64,000 nt of DNA from Streptomyces sp. NBC_01232 (GCF_035989885.1 NZ_CP108518.1:3516501-3580500), one strand, 5' to 3'. Positions 10,621 through 22,332 are shown, numbered from the stretch's first letter. The notes: generated by a model from the letters alone, not told the origin. A program made the numbers and translations.

Positions 10621-12348
10621 TCAGCTCGCGGTGAAGGAGACGAACAGGAAGTCCTTCTCGGTCTCCGAGAACGGCTTGCTGACGTTCTGCTTGGACATGA
10701 AGAGCTTTCCGTTGTGGTAACGGAACTCGGAGGAGAACTCGGGCGAGAAGGACGTCTCGCCGCTCCTGATGGCCTTGTCGGCCGGGTTCTCCATGAGGAG
10801 GGTTTCCTTCATCGTCTTGCCGTCGATGCTGACGATCTGGCCGCCCTTGTCGTACGGGGGGGTCTTGTAGGCGATGATGTTCGCCCCGTCCATGCGCAGC
10901 GGGTACATGGTGTACCGCTCGCCCGCGTCGGCGCGGTCGGTGGTCTGCTTGCCGGTCTCCAGGTCGAAGGAGACCAGCTCGTTGGTGCGGCCGCTGGGGG
11001 ACTGGCCCTGGTGCTCGGCGGAGGGCACGTAGACCTTGCCGTTGCCGACGACCATGTTCGAGCACTTCTCGACGTCGGTGGAGGCGCACTTGGCGGCGAA
11101 GGAGCCGGCGACGAGGGGGATGCGGGCCTTCAGCTCGCCCTTGGGGTCGATGACGAACAGGTCGCTGACGCCCTTGCCGCCCTTGGCGTTGTCCCCGACG
11201 TCGGCCCCGACGACGAACGGCTTGGTGGAGACGATGTGTGCGTACTCGATGCCCTGGGAGAGCTTGTACGAGGCGGTGGGCGCGCCGGTGACCGGGTCGA
11301 GGATCTGCGCGTGCAGCGTGTAGTTGGGGTGCTGGCCGCACTTGCGGATGACACCGAGGGCCTCGCCGCCCGCGTAGCCGGTGTCGCGGCAGCTCTCACC
11401 GTCGACCTTGGGCTGCCACAGGTTCTTGCCGTCGGCGAGGTTCCAGGCGGCGCCGCCGCTGGAGACGCCACCCGCAGCGACGGTCTTGCCGCTGATGGTG
11501 ATCTCGGAGAACTGGACGGGCTTGTCGCCGCCGGTGGCGCTCTTGACGTTGCCGGACCATGCGAGCTTGCCGGCCTCCAGGTCGATGACGCCGACCTCGG
11601 TGCACGGCGGGTACTTGTTCTCGGCCGTGGGCTGGGCGGGCCGGAAGAGGATCGCGCTCTTGTTCTCGCTGACGTGGTGGGTGGCGCCGCAGACCTCGCC
11701 CGTGAGGGGGATCTCCCACTTCTTGGAGCCGTCGACGAGGTTGTAGCCGACGACCTTCGACACGTCGGACTTGACGTAGGTGTTGTCGGTCAGCCAGGAG
11801 CCGTTGACGGAGACCAGGTCGGCGACCGTGGGGGCCGGGTGGTTGTAGAGGGTCTTCGACTTGGGATTGCCGGGGACCTTCTCGGTGCCGGGCGTGGAGA
11901 CCTGGTTCTTGTCGCCGCCCGGGGAGGCGCTGGGGTCGCTCTTCGCGGTGGTCCCGCCGCCGTCGCCGGAGGTGTACCAGAGGCCGCCGCCGACGATGAG
12001 GACGATGGCCAGCAGGGCCGCGCCGACGATCATCAGCTGGGTGCGCTTGTCGTTGCCGCCGCCGGCCGCGGGCCGGGCCGCGGGTTCGGGCGCGCCGGGC
12101 GGGCCGGGCACACCGGGCGGGCCGAACGGCGGCGGGGTGCCGGGCTGCTGCGGGTAGCCGTAACCGGGACCGGACTGCGGGTATCCGTAGCCGGGCTGCT
12201 GGACGGGCGGGTAGCCGTAACCGGGCTGCTGGGCCGACGGGGCCGGCGGCTGCGGAGCGCCCTCCGGCGCGGGCGGGACCGGCGGGGGCGCGCCGAAGCC
12301 TCCCGACGGGGGCTGCTGCGGGGGCGGCGGGGTACTCGGCGTACTCAT
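10621..12348 (-). CDS. Membrane-anchored PQQ-like beta-propeller protein (copy 1)
   Basis: This 575-residue protein has a proline/glutamine-rich cytosolic N-terminus with three QQPGYGYP-like repeats (about 40-68), a single transmembrane helix at about 104-125, and a large extracytoplasmic domain. The outer domain has repeated V-x-L-E-A-G-K-x-x-W and D-L-x-T-G-K strand-turn motifs typical of PQQ-like (YncE/BamB-type) beta-propeller blades. No enzyme active site is visible, so a binding or scaffold role is more likely. It is a paralogue of the next upstream gene (12392-13999), 43 nt away and co-oriented, so the two form an operon. Its biological role is unknown. Confidence 0.8.
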   Translation of the reverse strand: MSTPSTPPPPQQPPSGGFGAPPPVPPAPEGAPQPPAPSAQQPGYGYPPVQQPGYGYPQSGPGYGYPQQPGTPPPFGPPGVPGPPGAPEPAARPAAGGGNDKRTQLMIVGAALLAIVLIVGGGLWYTSGDGGGTTAKSDPSASPGGDKNQVSTPGTEKVPGNPKSKTLYNHPAPTVADLVSVNGSWLTDNTYVKSDVSKVVGYNLVDGSKKWEIPLTGEVCGATHHVSENKSAILFRPAQPTAENKYPPCTEVGVIDLEAGKLAWSGNVKSATGGDKPVQFSEITISGKTVAAGGVSSGGAAWNLADGKNLWQPKVDGESCRDTGYAGGEALGVIRKCGQHPNYTLHAQILDPVTGAPTASYKLSQGIEYAHIVSTKPFVVGADVGDNAKGGKGVSDLFVIDPKGELKARIPLVAGSFAAKCASTDVEKCSNMVVGNGKVYVPSAEHQGQSPSGRTNELVSFDLETGKQTTDRADAGERYTMYPLRMDGANIIAYKTPPYDKGGQIVSIDGKTMKETLLMENPADKAIRSGETSFSPEFSSEFRYHNGKLFMSKQNVSKPFSETEKDFLFVSFTAS

Positions 12349-12391
12349 GCGGGGTTCTACTGCCTCTCGGTGGGCGGCTCGGTGGACTCGT

Positions 12392-13999
12392 TCACTTGCC
12401 GAAGGCCATCAGGAGCTTCTCCTCCTTGTTCTCGCCGATCAGCCGGGGGACGGAGAGGAAGAGCCGCCCGTCCCCGTAGGCGACGCTCTCGGAGGTCAGG
12501 AAGGAAGCCTCGAGCCGTGCGGAGGTGCCCGAGGGAAGCTTCAGCAGCGTCTGGGGCTCGCCTCCGCCGCCCGGGAACGAGACGACCTCGCCGGGCTGGT
12601 CGGCCACGGAGGCGCGGTAGGCGGTCAGCCGGCCGTCCGCGGCCCTGAGCGGGATGAGGACCTTCTTGTCGCCGGCCTTGGTGCGCCACTTGACCTTGCC
12701 CGTGCCGAGGTCGAAGGCGACGATCTCGCTGCCGGTGGACTTGTCCGCGGACTGGAGGTAGAGGGTGTCCGCGTCGACGTTGGAGTCCCCGCAGTGCTGC
12801 AGGCCCTCGGTCGTGCTGCTGCCGCCGCAGTTGACCAGGAAGCTGCCTTCACCGGAGAGCGTGCTGCGCTTCTGTCCCTTGTCGTCGAGGACGAGGATCG
12901 CGCGCTGCTTGGTGTCGCGGTTGCCGGTGTCGATCACGGTGGGGCTGACCGAGTAGACGGCGTTGACCTGGTAGCCCTTGGGCAGGCGGTAGCTCCAGGT
13001 CTTCTTGCCGGTGTTCGGGTCGGCGTCCTGGATCTCGATGGTCCGGTCGTCGTCCATGCAGAGGGCCGTGGCGATCATCTTGTTGTTGTCCGCGGCGTAC
13101 GTCATGGGCTTGCAGCCATCGGGGCCCGCGTCGGAGAAGAGCTTGTCGCCGGTGCTCAGTCGGTGGGCGCTCTGGCCCCCCATCCAGCCGAGGGCGAAGG
13201 TGTCGCCGCTGAGGCTGACCGTGGTGTCGGAGGCGGTCTTGAACGGCCCCTCCATGACGAGCTCCTTCGTCCAGCCCTCCTTGCCGGCCTTGAGGTCGAT
13301 GAGCTTGATCTGGTTGCAGTTGCCGTCGGCGTTCTTGACGACCATGACGGTCTTGCCGTCTGGGGTGGTCTGACCGGTGATTCCGCAGATCTCCGTGCGG
13401 AGATCGATCTTCCACTTCTCCTTGCCGTCGGTCGTCCCGTAGCCGATGACGGACTTGTCGACGGTCTTGACGACGGTGTCGCCGACGACCCACAGGCCCT
13501 TGGCCGGGATACCGGCACCCGGGCCCTCCATCTTGACGGTCTTCAGCCAGAGGGCCTTGTCCTCACCCGGCTTGCGGCCCGCGTTGAGGTCGGTCGGGAT
13601 GTTGCTCCCGTGGCCGATGGGGTCGTCCCTTTCCGTCGAGGCCGAGGGTGCGGGCTTGCCGTCGGCGGGCGCCGGGCTCTGCGCGACGGGCCCCTTCGCG
13701 GCGGGCTTCCCGTCGTCACCGAGCAGGAAGTAGCCGCCGGCACCGAGTACGAGGACCCCCGCGACCGCGGCCGCGATCAGGACCACTGCCTTGCGCCGGC
13801 CGGGCCGCGGCCCGACGGGGGGCGTGCCGGGCGACGTCGGGAACCCGTGCACGCCGCCGGACACGGGCGGCTGGGTGACGGTCGGGGGCTGCTGGGCGTA
13901 CGGGTTGGGGCCCTGCGGGGGCAACCCGTATCCCGGTTGCGGAGGACCGGGCAAGTGGCCGTAGCCGGAGGGCGTCGGCGGCTGGGGCGGCTCGGTCAT
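12392..13999 (-). CDS. Membrane-anchored PQQ-like beta-propeller protein (copy 2)
   Basis: This 535-residue protein has the same plan as its downstream neighbour: a proline/glycine/tyrosine-rich cytosolic N-terminus (PGYG, PNPYAQQPP), a transmembrane helix at about 70-93, a low-complexity linker, and a propeller with blades such as LKAGKEGWTKEL and DLGTGKVKWRTKAGDKK. Shared features include the VVGDTVVKTVDKSVIGY-type opening strand and the final R-L-F-L-S-V-P blade. It was probably produced by tandem duplication. No catalytic residues are recognised. Nothing in the sequence points to a substrate; interaction with periplasmic or wall components is a guess. Confidence 0.8.
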   Translation of the reverse strand: MTEPPQPPTPSGYGHLPGPPQPGYGLPPQGPNPYAQQPPTVTQPPVSGGVHGFPTSPGTPPVGPRPGRRKAVVLIAAAVAGVLVLGAGGYFLLGDDGKPAAKGPVAQSPAPADGKPAPSASTERDDPIGHGSNIPTDLNAGRKPGEDKALWLKTVKMEGPGAGIPAKGLWVVGDTVVKTVDKSVIGYGTTDGKEKWKIDLRTEICGITGQTTPDGKTVMVVKNADGNCNQIKLIDLKAGKEGWTKELVMEGPFKTASDTTVSLSGDTFALGWMGGQSAHRLSTGDKLFSDAGPDGCKPMTYAADNNKMIATALCMDDDRTIEIQDADPNTGKKTWSYRLPKGYQVNAVYSVSPTVIDTGNRDTKQRAILVLDDKGQKRSTLSGEGSFLVNCGGSSTTEGLQHCGDSNVDADTLYLQSADKSTGSEIVAFDLGTGKVKWRTKAGDKKVLIPLRAADGRLTAYRASVADQPGEVVSFPGGGGEPQTLLKLPSGTSARLEASFLTSESVAYGDGRLFLSVPRLIGENKEEKLLMAFGK

Positions 14000-14073
14000 C
14001 AGCGCATACCTTCGGCGTCAGGCGGCAAGTCGGGTGTGGAACGACCCTTTCTACCACTCGTGGCCGACATGCG

Positions 14074-14116
14074 ACGGGCCGGTCCGACCCCTGTTCCCAA
14101 GGGCGGACCGGCCCGT
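14074..14116 (-). terminator. Terminator after the ABC-F gene
   Basis: ACGGGCCGGTCCG (14074-14086) and CGGACCGGCCCGT (14104-14116) form a 13-bp stem with a 17-nt loop, just beyond the ABC-F stop and before the propeller operon. Confidence 0.75.
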
Positions 14117-14161
14117 GACGTGGTCGTTATCCGACCGGGCGGTGCTCAAATCTGTCCGGAC

Positions 14162-15964
<1,803 letters not shown>

Positions 15965-15992
15965 CAGACGCGCTCCAGGGAAAGGGTGTGGA

Positions 15993-17321
15993 TCAGCCCC
16001 TCAGCCTAACCCTCCGGGCAGGGGCAGACCGTTCTACGAGATACCAGCCGCCCAGTGCCATCGCGATCGCGGCCGGAGCGGTGACGGGAAGGGCGATCAG
16101 CGTGGCGCTGTGCCCGTCGAGCAGGCCGCCGAGGCCGGTCATGGACAGACCCAGGATCCCGAGCAGGCACAGGGTGATCCCGAGGGCGGCGAGCGGGCCG
16201 CCGGTGCGCCGTGCGGGGGCGGGGGCGCTCGGCCGGGGCGCCTCGAAGCGGCGGAACAGCGCGACGAGCACGCCCGTCAGCCCGGCCGCGGCGAGGATCC
16301 GTACCGGGACCTGCGCCCACCAGGCGGCCGTCGCGGGCTCCGGCAGGCCGAGGCCGAGCGCGAGCTGGGCCCCGTACACGCCGAGCATGGCGGTGAGGTG
16401 CCACAGGAAGGCGGTCATGGCGAGGCCGTTGGCCGCGACGACCCCGCGCCAGACGCGCGGACGGCGCAGCCAGGCGGAGGCGGGCCCGGCCGCCAGCTGG
16501 ACGGCGCCGACGAGCCACAGGCCGTGGCAGAGCAGGGCCAGGGTGGGCGGGGCCATGTTGGAGACCTTCTCGCCGGGCATCCCGACCATGGACAGCGGGT
16601 ACGGGCCGTACGCCACCAGCAGGGCGGCCGAGGCGAGTCCGGCGGCGGCGAGCACGGCCGGCCGGCGGATGCGGCCGTCGGCGCGCAGGAAGCCGAGCTG
16701 GTGGACGGCGAGCCAGACGAAGGCGAAGTTCAGGAACTCCACGTACGGGACGCCGAGCGCGAAGCGCAGTACGTCGACCAGCGCGGCGGCCCCGGCCAGG
16801 GCGGCGAAGGCGGCCCAGCCGTGGCGCTCGTGCAGCTTCAGCAGCGGCGGGGTGAAGGCGACCATGGCCAGGTAGATCCCGATGAACCACAGCGGCTGGG
16901 TGACCAGCCGCAGCGCGGCCCCGGTCAGCGCACCGCCGCCCCGGCCGGCGAGCTGCACGGCGAGCGCGAGCACGGCCCACACCAGGACGAAGACGAGGGT
17001 GGGGCGCAGCAGCCGCTGGAGCCGGGCCCGCAGGAAGACGGCGTAGACGGGGCCGTCGGTGCGGCGGGCCAGGGAGCGGTAGGACAGGGCGTGCGAGAAG
17101 CCGCCGACGAAGAAGAAGACGGGCATGATCTGCAGCCCCCAGGTGAGCACCTGGAGCGCGGGAACGAGGGCGAGCAGGTTCCCTATCCCGTCGGCGCTGA
17201 CGGCGGCCATCAGCCAGTGTCCGGCGATGACGGTGCCGAGCGAGGCGACGCGCAGCAGGTCGACGTACCGGTCGCGGTCGGCGGGGGTGGCGTCGGCCAG
17301 GGCCCGTGCGGTGGCTGTCAT
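15993..17321 (-). CDS. Acyltransferase-3 family integral membrane protein
   Basis: This 442-residue protein has about ten hydrophobic helices. The N-terminal segment RYVDLLRVASLGTVIAGHW carries the R/H motif (DLLR...GHW) of acyltransferase family 3, and FFFVGGFSHA follows as the second conserved loop. These proteins transfer acyl groups to sugars or other cell-surface molecules across the membrane. The acceptor is unknown. It lies upstream of the ABC-F gene with a 28-nt gap, so the two may be co-transcribed, although a functional link is not evident. Confidence 0.8.
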   Translation of the reverse strand: MTATARALADATPADRDRYVDLLRVASLGTVIAGHWLMAAVSADGIGNLLALVPALQVLTWGLQIMPVFFFVGGFSHALSYRSLARRTDGPVYAVFLRARLQRLLRPTLVFVLVWAVLALAVQLAGRGGGALTGAALRLVTQPLWFIGIYLAMVAFTPPLLKLHERHGWAAFAALAGAAALVDVLRFALGVPYVEFLNFAFVWLAVHQLGFLRADGRIRRPAVLAAAGLASAALLVAYGPYPLSMVGMPGEKVSNMAPPTLALLCHGLWLVGAVQLAAGPASAWLRRPRVWRGVVAANGLAMTAFLWHLTAMLGVYGAQLALGLGLPEPATAAWWAQVPVRILAAAGLTGVLVALFRRFEAPRPSAPAPARRTGGPLAALGITLCLLGILGLSMTGLGGLLDGHSATLIALPVTAPAAIAMALGGWYLVERSAPARRVRLRG

Positions 17322-17415
17322 GCGACTACGGTCGCTCCCGCGGGGTGTCTCCCGACAGGGGGCGGATACTCAACTCCGGCCTAGGTATTGCCACTACCGG
17401 GGCTCCGCCCCCGTG

Positions 17416-17504
17416 CCCCGCGCCTCAATCGCCGGCGCGGCTGGGATTTCAGCCCCGCCGGCGTTTGAGGCGCGGGGGTCCGGGGGCAGCGCCCCCGGCA
17501 GCGG
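17416..17504. repeat. Streptomyces-type GC-rich palindromic repeat; ispE terminator
   Basis: Two 22-nt arms (17416-17437 and 17456-17477) are complementary with one mismatch, and the loop itself can fold (GGCTG/CAGCC). The right half (17450-17504) recurs at 45019-45073 with two differences in 55 nt. The element lies just past the ispE stop on the minus strand, so it can act as a terminator. The same GC-rich motif is widespread between streptomycete genes (general knowledge, not searched). Confidence 0.8.
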
Positions 17505-17514
17505 ACCCGCAGGG

Positions 17515-18432
17515 TCAGGACGGCAGGACCGTGGCCCCGGGGGCCGGGCTGGACGCCACGCGAGTGGCCCGGCAGGTGCCGGAGGCCTCGAGCGCGGCCG
17601 CAACCTTGGCGGCGGTTTCCTCGTCCGCAACGAGGAACGCCGTGGTCGGCCCCGAGCCCGAGACCAGCGCGGCGAGCGCACCGCCGTCGACACCCGCGGC
17701 CAAGGTGTCCGACAGCGACGGCCGCAGCGAAAGGGCCGCCGCCTGGAGGTCATTGGCCAGTACGGCCGCCAGCGCGTCCGCGTCGCCCGAGGCCAGGGCC
17801 GCCAGCAGCGCCGGCGAGGCCTGCGGCTCGGGGATCCGCTTCCCCGCCGCCTCGGCCAGCCGGTCGAACTCGCGGAACACCGCCGGCGTGGACAGCCCGC
17901 CGTCGGCCACCGCGAAGACCCAGTGGAACGCCCCGGCCTCCACCGGCGTCAGCAGCTCACCGCGGCCCGTGCCGAGCGCGGCCCCGCCGACCAGGCTGAA
18001 GGGGACGTCGCTGCCGAGCTCCGCGCACATGTCGAGGAGTTCGGCGAGCGGGGTGCCGAGGCCCCACAGGGTGTCGCAGGCCAGCAGGGCCGCGGCGCCG
18101 TCCGCGCTGCCGCCCGCCATGCCGCCCGCGACCGGGATGTTCTTCGCGATGTGGAGGTGGACGGCGGGTTCGATCCCGGCCCGGGCCGCGAGGATCTCGG
18201 CGGCGCGCGCCGCGAGATTGGTGCGGTCCAGCGGGACCTGGCCGGCGTCGGGACCCTCACAGGTGATGGTCAGGGCATCGGCCGGGGTGGCCGTGACCTC
18301 GTCGAAGAGGGAGACGGCGAGGAAGACGTTGGCCAGGTCGTGGAAGCCGTCGGGGCGGGCGGCGCCCACCGCCAGCTGTACGTTGACCTTCGCGGGGACC
18401 CGTACGGTCACGGCCGCCCGGCGCGCGCTCAC
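17515..18432 (-). CDS. ispE: 4-diphosphocytidyl-2-C-methyl-D-erythritol kinase
   Basis: This 305-residue GHMP kinase phosphorylates CDP-methylerythritol in the MEP pathway to isoprenoid precursors. The substrate loop begins [12 protein letters not shown], with the family lysine and asparagine, and the ATP-binding GHMP motif [15 protein letters not shown] is present near residues 100-114. Length matches the family (280-315). The GTG start overlaps the ksgA stop (GTGA at 18429-18432), so translation is coupled. The tatD-rpf-ksgA-ispE order is conserved in actinobacteria, including M. tuberculosis. Confidence 0.95.
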   Translation of the reverse strand: MSARRAAVTVRVPAKVNVQLAVGAARPDGFHDLANVFLAVSLFDEVTATPADALTITCEGPDAGQVPLDRTNLAARAAEILAARAGIEPAVHLHIAKNIPVAGGMAGGSADGAAALLACDTLWGLGTPLAELLDMCAELGSDVPFSLVGGAALGTGRGELLTPVEAGAFHWVFAVADGGLSTPAVFREFDRLAEAAGKRIPEPQASPALLAALASGDADALAAVLANDLQAAALSLRPSLSDTLAAGVDGGALAALVSGSGPTTAFLVADEETAAKVAAALEASGTCRATRVASSPAPGATVLPS

Positions 18433-19349
18433 AGTGCGGGCCTCTCCGCCGCGGGCTTGTGCTCGGCGATCGCCGCGAACTCCTCGACCGTCAGGGACTC
18501 CCCGCGGGCCTGCGGCGAGACACCGGCGGCGACCAGCGCGGCCTCCGCGCCCGCCGCCGATCCGGCCCAGCCGGCCAGCGCGGCGCGCAGCGTCTTGCGG
18601 CGCTGGGCGAAGGCGGCGTCCACGACCGCGAAGACCTCGGCCTTGGTGGCGGTGGTCTTGATCGGCTCGGTGCGGCGCACCAGCGAGACCAGACCGGAGT
18701 CGACGTTCGGGGCGGGCCAGAAGACCTTGCGGCCGATGGCGCCGGCGCGCTTGACGTGTGCGTACCAGTTGGCCTTGACGGAGGGCACCCCGTAGACCTT
18801 GTTGCCCGGCTCGGCGGCCAGCCGGTCGGCGACCTCCGCCTGCACCATCACGAGCGTCCGCTCGATGGTCGGGAAGCGGTCGAGCATGGTCAGCAGGACG
18901 GGCACGGCCACGTTGTACGGCAGGTTCGCGACGAGTGCGGTCGGCGGGGGGCCGGGCAGCTCGGTCACCAGCATCGCGTCGGAGTGGACCAGCGCGAAGC
19001 GGTCCTTCTTCGCGGGCATCCGGGCCTCGATGGTGGCGGGCAGCGCGGCGGCCAGGATGTCGTCGATCTCGACGGCGACGACCCGGTCGGCGGCCTCCAG
19101 CAGCGCGAGCGTCAGCGAGCCCAGTCCCGGGCCGACCTCGACGACCACGTCGTCCGGGCGCACCTCGGCGGTGCGCACGATCCGGCGCACCGTGTTGGCG
19201 TCGATGACGAAGTTCTGCCCCTTCTGCTTCGTCGGGCGTACGCCGAGGGCGGCGGCCAGCTCCCTGATGTCGGCCGGCCCGAGGAGGGCGTCGGGCGCGG
19301 CGGGGGAGGTGTTCTCGGTGTTCTCGGGCTGCTGCTCTGCGGTGCTCAC
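18429..19349 (-). CDS. rsmA: 16S rRNA (adenine1518/1519-N6)-dimethyltransferase
   Basis: This 306-residue KsgA/RsmA enzyme dimethylates two adjacent adenines in the 3'-terminal hairpin of 16S rRNA during 30S assembly; its loss gives kasugamycin resistance. The opening [18 protein letters not shown] and SAM motif [16 protein letters not shown] are typical, and the catalytic motif [12 protein letters not shown] carries the N-L-P-Y box. The GTG start overlaps the rpf stop by 4 nt and its own stop overlaps ispE by 4 nt. Confidence 0.96.
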   Translation of the reverse strand: MSTAEQQPENTENTSPAAPDALLGPADIRELAAALGVRPTKQKGQNFVIDANTVRRIVRTAEVRPDDVVVEVGPGLGSLTLALLEAADRVVAVEIDDILAAALPATIEARMPAKKDRFALVHSDAMLVTELPGPPPTALVANLPYNVAVPVLLTMLDRFPTIERTLVMVQAEVADRLAAEPGNKVYGVPSVKANWYAHVKRAGAIGRKVFWPAPNVDSGLVSLVRRTEPIKTTATKAEVFAVVDAAFAQRRKTLRAALAGWAGSAAGAEAALVAAGVSPQARGESLTVEEFAAIAEHKPAAERPAL

Positions 19350-20818
19350 CGGTAAAGCCTACGGCCGCAGTGCGGCCACGGGCTCGCCCCCCGTTGCACG
19401 TAGAGCTTCTTCGCCCGGTACGTCTGTTCCGTGCCCGAGGCGTCCTGCGGGCGGCCGCTGCCGCCGAGGCCCTGCCAGGTACGGACGTCGAACTGGTACA
19501 GCCCGCCGTAGGTGCCCGAGGGGTCGGTGGCGGAGGCGCGTCCGCCGGACTCGCACTGGGCGAGGGCCCCCCAGTCGAGGCCGTCGGCGCCGGCGACGGA
19601 GCTCGGCAGCGCTCTGGTGCCGACCTTGACGAGCTGGGTGACGGGCTCGCGGACGACCTCGTCGGCGATGGGCCGGGGCTTCTGCCGGACTCCGTTGACG
19701 GTGCGCAGGCTGTACGTGACCCTGCGCGCGCCGGGGCGGCCGGCGCGCTCGACGACCTCGGTCCCGGCGAACAGCCCGGGGTCCTTGACCTTCTCGGTCC
19801 CGTACGGGATGCGCTCCTCGCGGACCTCGCGGGTGCCGGTGATCCGCAGCACGGTGACGGTCTGGCCGTCGCGCGGGAAGGCGGTGGGGGGTACGGAGGT
19901 GGTGTCCTGGCCCTGGAGGGTGATGCCCGCCTGGTCCAGGGCCTCCTGGACGGTGGCGGCGTTGGTGCGGATGGTGCGTTCGCGGCCGTCGGCCATGAAG
20001 GTGACGCTGCGTTCGGTGCGGACGCTGAGGGCCAGACCGGCTCGCGGGACGGGGGCCGTGCGGGGGGTGGAGAGGTAGGCGCCCTCGGCGCGGATGCCGA
20101 ACTGCCGCAGGGCGCCCTCGACGGTGCGGGCCGTGGTCCACACCTGGCGCTGCTGCCCGTCGAGGGTCAGGCGCAGGGGGCGGCCGTAGCGGACGACGAC
20201 CTCCTCGCCGTCGTCGAGGGGTTCGCCGGGGGCGGGTGCGACGAGGTCGTGGGGGCCGACGCCGAGGCCTTCGGAGGCCAGCAGTTCGCCGATGTCGTCG
20301 GCGAAGGTGTGGAGGTTGCGCGGGACGCCGTCCACGGTGAGCCGTACGGACTTGTCCGCGGCCACGAAGGCCGTGGTGCCGCCCGCGAGGAAGGCGACGA
20401 CGAGGGCCTGCGGGACGATCCGCCGCCAGTTCGTGCCGGGGGCCTGGGCGGGGGCGCCGCGGGCGCGCCGGCGGCCGGACCCGGAGCCCGGTACCGCGGG
20501 GGCGACCGGTACCGGCGGGGCGACGGGCGCGGGCGGGGCCGCGGGGCTCGCGGCCCGGCGGCGGCCCGGGCCGGGCGCGGCGGGCGCCCCGGCCAGGGTG
20601 TCGGCCTCGGACAGCTCGAGCGGCGACATGCCGGTCCGGCGGCGGCGCCCGCCGCGCGGGGCCGGGACCGCGGGCTCCGGGTCCCACGCGGCGGGACCGG
20701 GATCGCCCGGACCGGACGGCCGGGCCGGAGGCCCGGCCTCGTACGCCTCGTACGCCTGGGCCTCGTACGCCTCGGGGACGGGACCGCCACGGCGGTGACT
20801 GCCCTGCGTATCGCTCAC
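19346..20818 (-). CDS. rpfB: Resuscitation-promoting factor, RpfB type
   Basis: This 490-residue exported protein has a basic, proline/alanine-rich N-terminus, a signal-anchor helix at about 133-150, three DUF348 repeats, a G5 domain ([19 protein letters not shown] region) and a C-terminal Rpf lysozyme-like domain of about 75 residues. The Rpf domain has the catalytic glutamate in AQCESGG and two cysteines. It cleaves peptidoglycan and supports spore germination and exit from dormancy. The domain order equals M. tuberculosis RpfB; in S. coelicolor the equivalent is, from memory, called RpfC. The GTG at 20818 has GGAG 8 nt upstream; the frame is open to 20887 without family similarity. It overlaps ksgA by 4 nt. 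Confidence 0.93.
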   Translation of the reverse strand: MSDTQGSHRRGGPVPEAYEAQAYEAYEAGPPARPSGPGDPGPAAWDPEPAVPAPRGGRRRRTGMSPLELSEADTLAGAPAAPGPGRRRAASPAAPPAPVAPPVPVAPAVPGSGSGRRRARGAPAQAPGTNWRRIVPQALVVAFLAGGTTAFVAADKSVRLTVDGVPRNLHTFADDIGELLASEGLGVGPHDLVAPAPGEPLDDGEEVVVRYGRPLRLTLDGQQRQVWTTARTVEGALRQFGIRAEGAYLSTPRTAPVPRAGLALSVRTERSVTFMADGRERTIRTNAATVQEALDQAGITLQGQDTTSVPPTAFPRDGQTVTVLRITGTREVREERIPYGTEKVKDPGLFAGTEVVERAGRPGARRVTYSLRTVNGVRQKPRPIADEVVREPVTQLVKVGTRALPSSVAGADGLDWGALAQCESGGRASATDPSGTYGGLYQFDVRTWQGLGGSGRPQDASGTEQTYRAKKLYVQRGASPWPHCGRRLYR

Positions 20819-20933
20819 GACGCTCGCTCCACTGGTGATCCGGCACCCTCTGGTGCGGGCACGGCACCCTAGCGGAGGAGTCGTCACGCTCCAAAGTCGC
20901 GCAGCTACACAGCGTGTCGGAGTGGGCGCGGGG

Positions 20934-21824
20934 TCAGTAGCCGAAGGCGCGGGCCGTGTTGGCCGCCAGCGCGGTGGCCATCGCGTCCTCGTCGATGCCG
21001 CGGACGGCGGCCATCGCGCGGACGGTCAGCGGAATGAGGTACGGGGCGTTGGGCCGTCCGCGGTACGGCGCCGGGGTGAGGTAGGGCGCGTCCGTCTCGA
21101 CGAGCACGAGTTCCAGCGGGGCCACGGCGAGGGCCTCGCGCAGCGGCTGGGCGTTCTTGAAGGTGACGGTCCCTGCGAAGGACATGTAGTACCCGGCGGC
21201 GGCGCACTCGCGGGCCATGTCGGCGTCCCCGGAGTAGCAGTGGAAGACGGTCCGCTCCGGGGCGCCCTCCTCGCGCAGGACGCGCAGCACGTCCGCGTGG
21301 GCGTCCCGGTCGTGGATGACCAGTGCCTTGCCCTGCCGCTTGGCGATCTCGATGTGCGCGCGGAAGGAACGCTCCTGGGCGGCCATGCCCTCCGGCCCGG
21401 TGCGGAAATAGTCCAGTCCGGTCTCGCCGACCGCCTTGACGTGGTCGAGCGCGGCCAGCGCCTCGATCTCGGCGAGCGCCTCGTCCAGCGCGGCCTCGCC
21501 GCCGCCCGGCCGGGCGCCCTGCCGCGACCATCCGTCGGGATCCCCGAGCACGATCCGCGGGGCTTCGTTCGGGTGGAGGGCGACGGCCGCGTGGACGTTC
21601 TCGTACTGCGCCGCGGTCTCGGCGGCCCACCGGGAGCCCTTCACGTCGCAGCCCACCTGGACGACGGTGGTCACGCCCACCGAGGCGGCCTTGGCGAGGC
21701 CCTCCTCGACGGTGCCCGACTGCATGTCCAGGTGGGTGTGGGAGTCCGCGACCGCCACCCGGAGGGGTTCGGGCAGCGGCGGCGGTGCGTCCTTGGGCTG
21801 CGTCTTCTCCACGCGTGTGCTCAT
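20934..21824 (-). CDS. tatD: TatD-family metal-dependent hydrolase
   Basis: This 296-residue TIM-barrel metal hydrolase has the metal-binding HTHLD at 29-33, the GETGLDY segment with its glutamate, later histidines in VIHDRDAH and FHCYSGD, and VETDAPYL with the C-terminal aspartate. TatD proteins are Mg-dependent 3'-5' exonucleases or D-aminoacyl-tRNA deacylases acting in DNA quality control. The N-terminal extension of about 24 residues is proline-rich. It is the first gene of the tatD-rpf-ksgA-ispE block, with a 115-nt gap to rpf. Confidence 0.92.
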   Translation of the reverse strand: MSTRVEKTQPKDAPPPLPEPLRVAVADSHTHLDMQSGTVEEGLAKAASVGVTTVVQVGCDVKGSRWAAETAAQYENVHAAVALHPNEAPRIVLGDPDGWSRQGARPGGGEAALDEALAEIEALAALDHVKAVGETGLDYFRTGPEGMAAQERSFRAHIEIAKRQGKALVIHDRDAHADVLRVLREEGAPERTVFHCYSGDADMARECAAAGYYMSFAGTVTFKNAQPLREALAVAPLELVLVETDAPYLTPAPYRGRPNAPYLIPLTVRAMAAVRGIDEDAMATALAANTARAFGY

Positions 21825-21834
21825 ACGGCCGATC

Positions 21835-22332
21835 TTATGACCGGCGGAAGAGCCCCTTCAGACGGGAGAGCAGGCCCCGGCGTTCGGCGGCCGGGTCGAC
21901 GGCCACCGGCCCCGGGGCATCGTGCGTCCTGGCCGGCCGGCGGGGCTTGGGCGCCCGGGGGACGTTCACGCCGGCCGGCACCGGTCCGGCGATCCCGGGG
22001 GCGATCTGGTGGTGGTAGAGGTGGTCGATCATGCCCATCACCGAGGAGACCTGCCCTGCCCGCATGATCCGTACGACGTGTCCGCCGCAGTTCAGGCAGG
22101 TCGGGTTGGACAGCGGGGAGGGCACCCGCTCGCCGTCGACCTTGTACATGATGAACGGCTCGCCCCTGCCGTCGACATGGTGCTCGATCGCGTACGCCTG
22201 CTCCCAGCCGTACCCGCACTTCATGCACGCGAAGGAGTAGGCCTCGTGCACGGTGTGCACGTCGGAGGCGGTCACAGCGACAGGGACTGCGGCGGCGGGG
22301 ACGGGTACCGGGGTGTCTGCGATCTCACTCAT
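21835..22332 (-). CDS. Zinc-ribbon conserved hypothetical protein
   Basis: This 165-residue protein is not assigned a function. It has two CxxC pairs, C36/C39 (CMKC) and C79/C82 (CLNC), that can bind one zinc ion as a ribbon, flanking a HHVDGRGEPFIMYKVDG beta segment. The C-terminal third is basic and proline-rich, ending in SRLKGLFRRS. The ATG has a GAGGAG-like ribosome-binding site about 6 nt upstream. It ends 10 nt before tatD on the same strand, so it may start that operon. An 8-bp inverted repeat lies in its leader. A nucleic-acid-binding role is possible but unproven. Confidence 0.7.
   Translation of the reverse strand: MSEIADTPVPVPAAAVPVAVTASDVHTVHEAYSFACMKCGYGWEQAYAIEHHVDGRGEPFIMYKVDGERVPSPLSNPTCLNCGGHVVRIMRAGQVSSVMGMIDHLYHHQIAPGIAGPVPAGVNVPRAPKPRRPARTHDAPGPVAVDPAAERRGLLSRLKGLFRRS

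Noticed and set aside
20819..20933. c-di-AMP (ydaO) riboswitch before the rpf gene
   Set aside because: Other Streptomyces rpf genes carry such leaders, but the 115-nt gap here is too short and shows no conserved multi-stem pattern.
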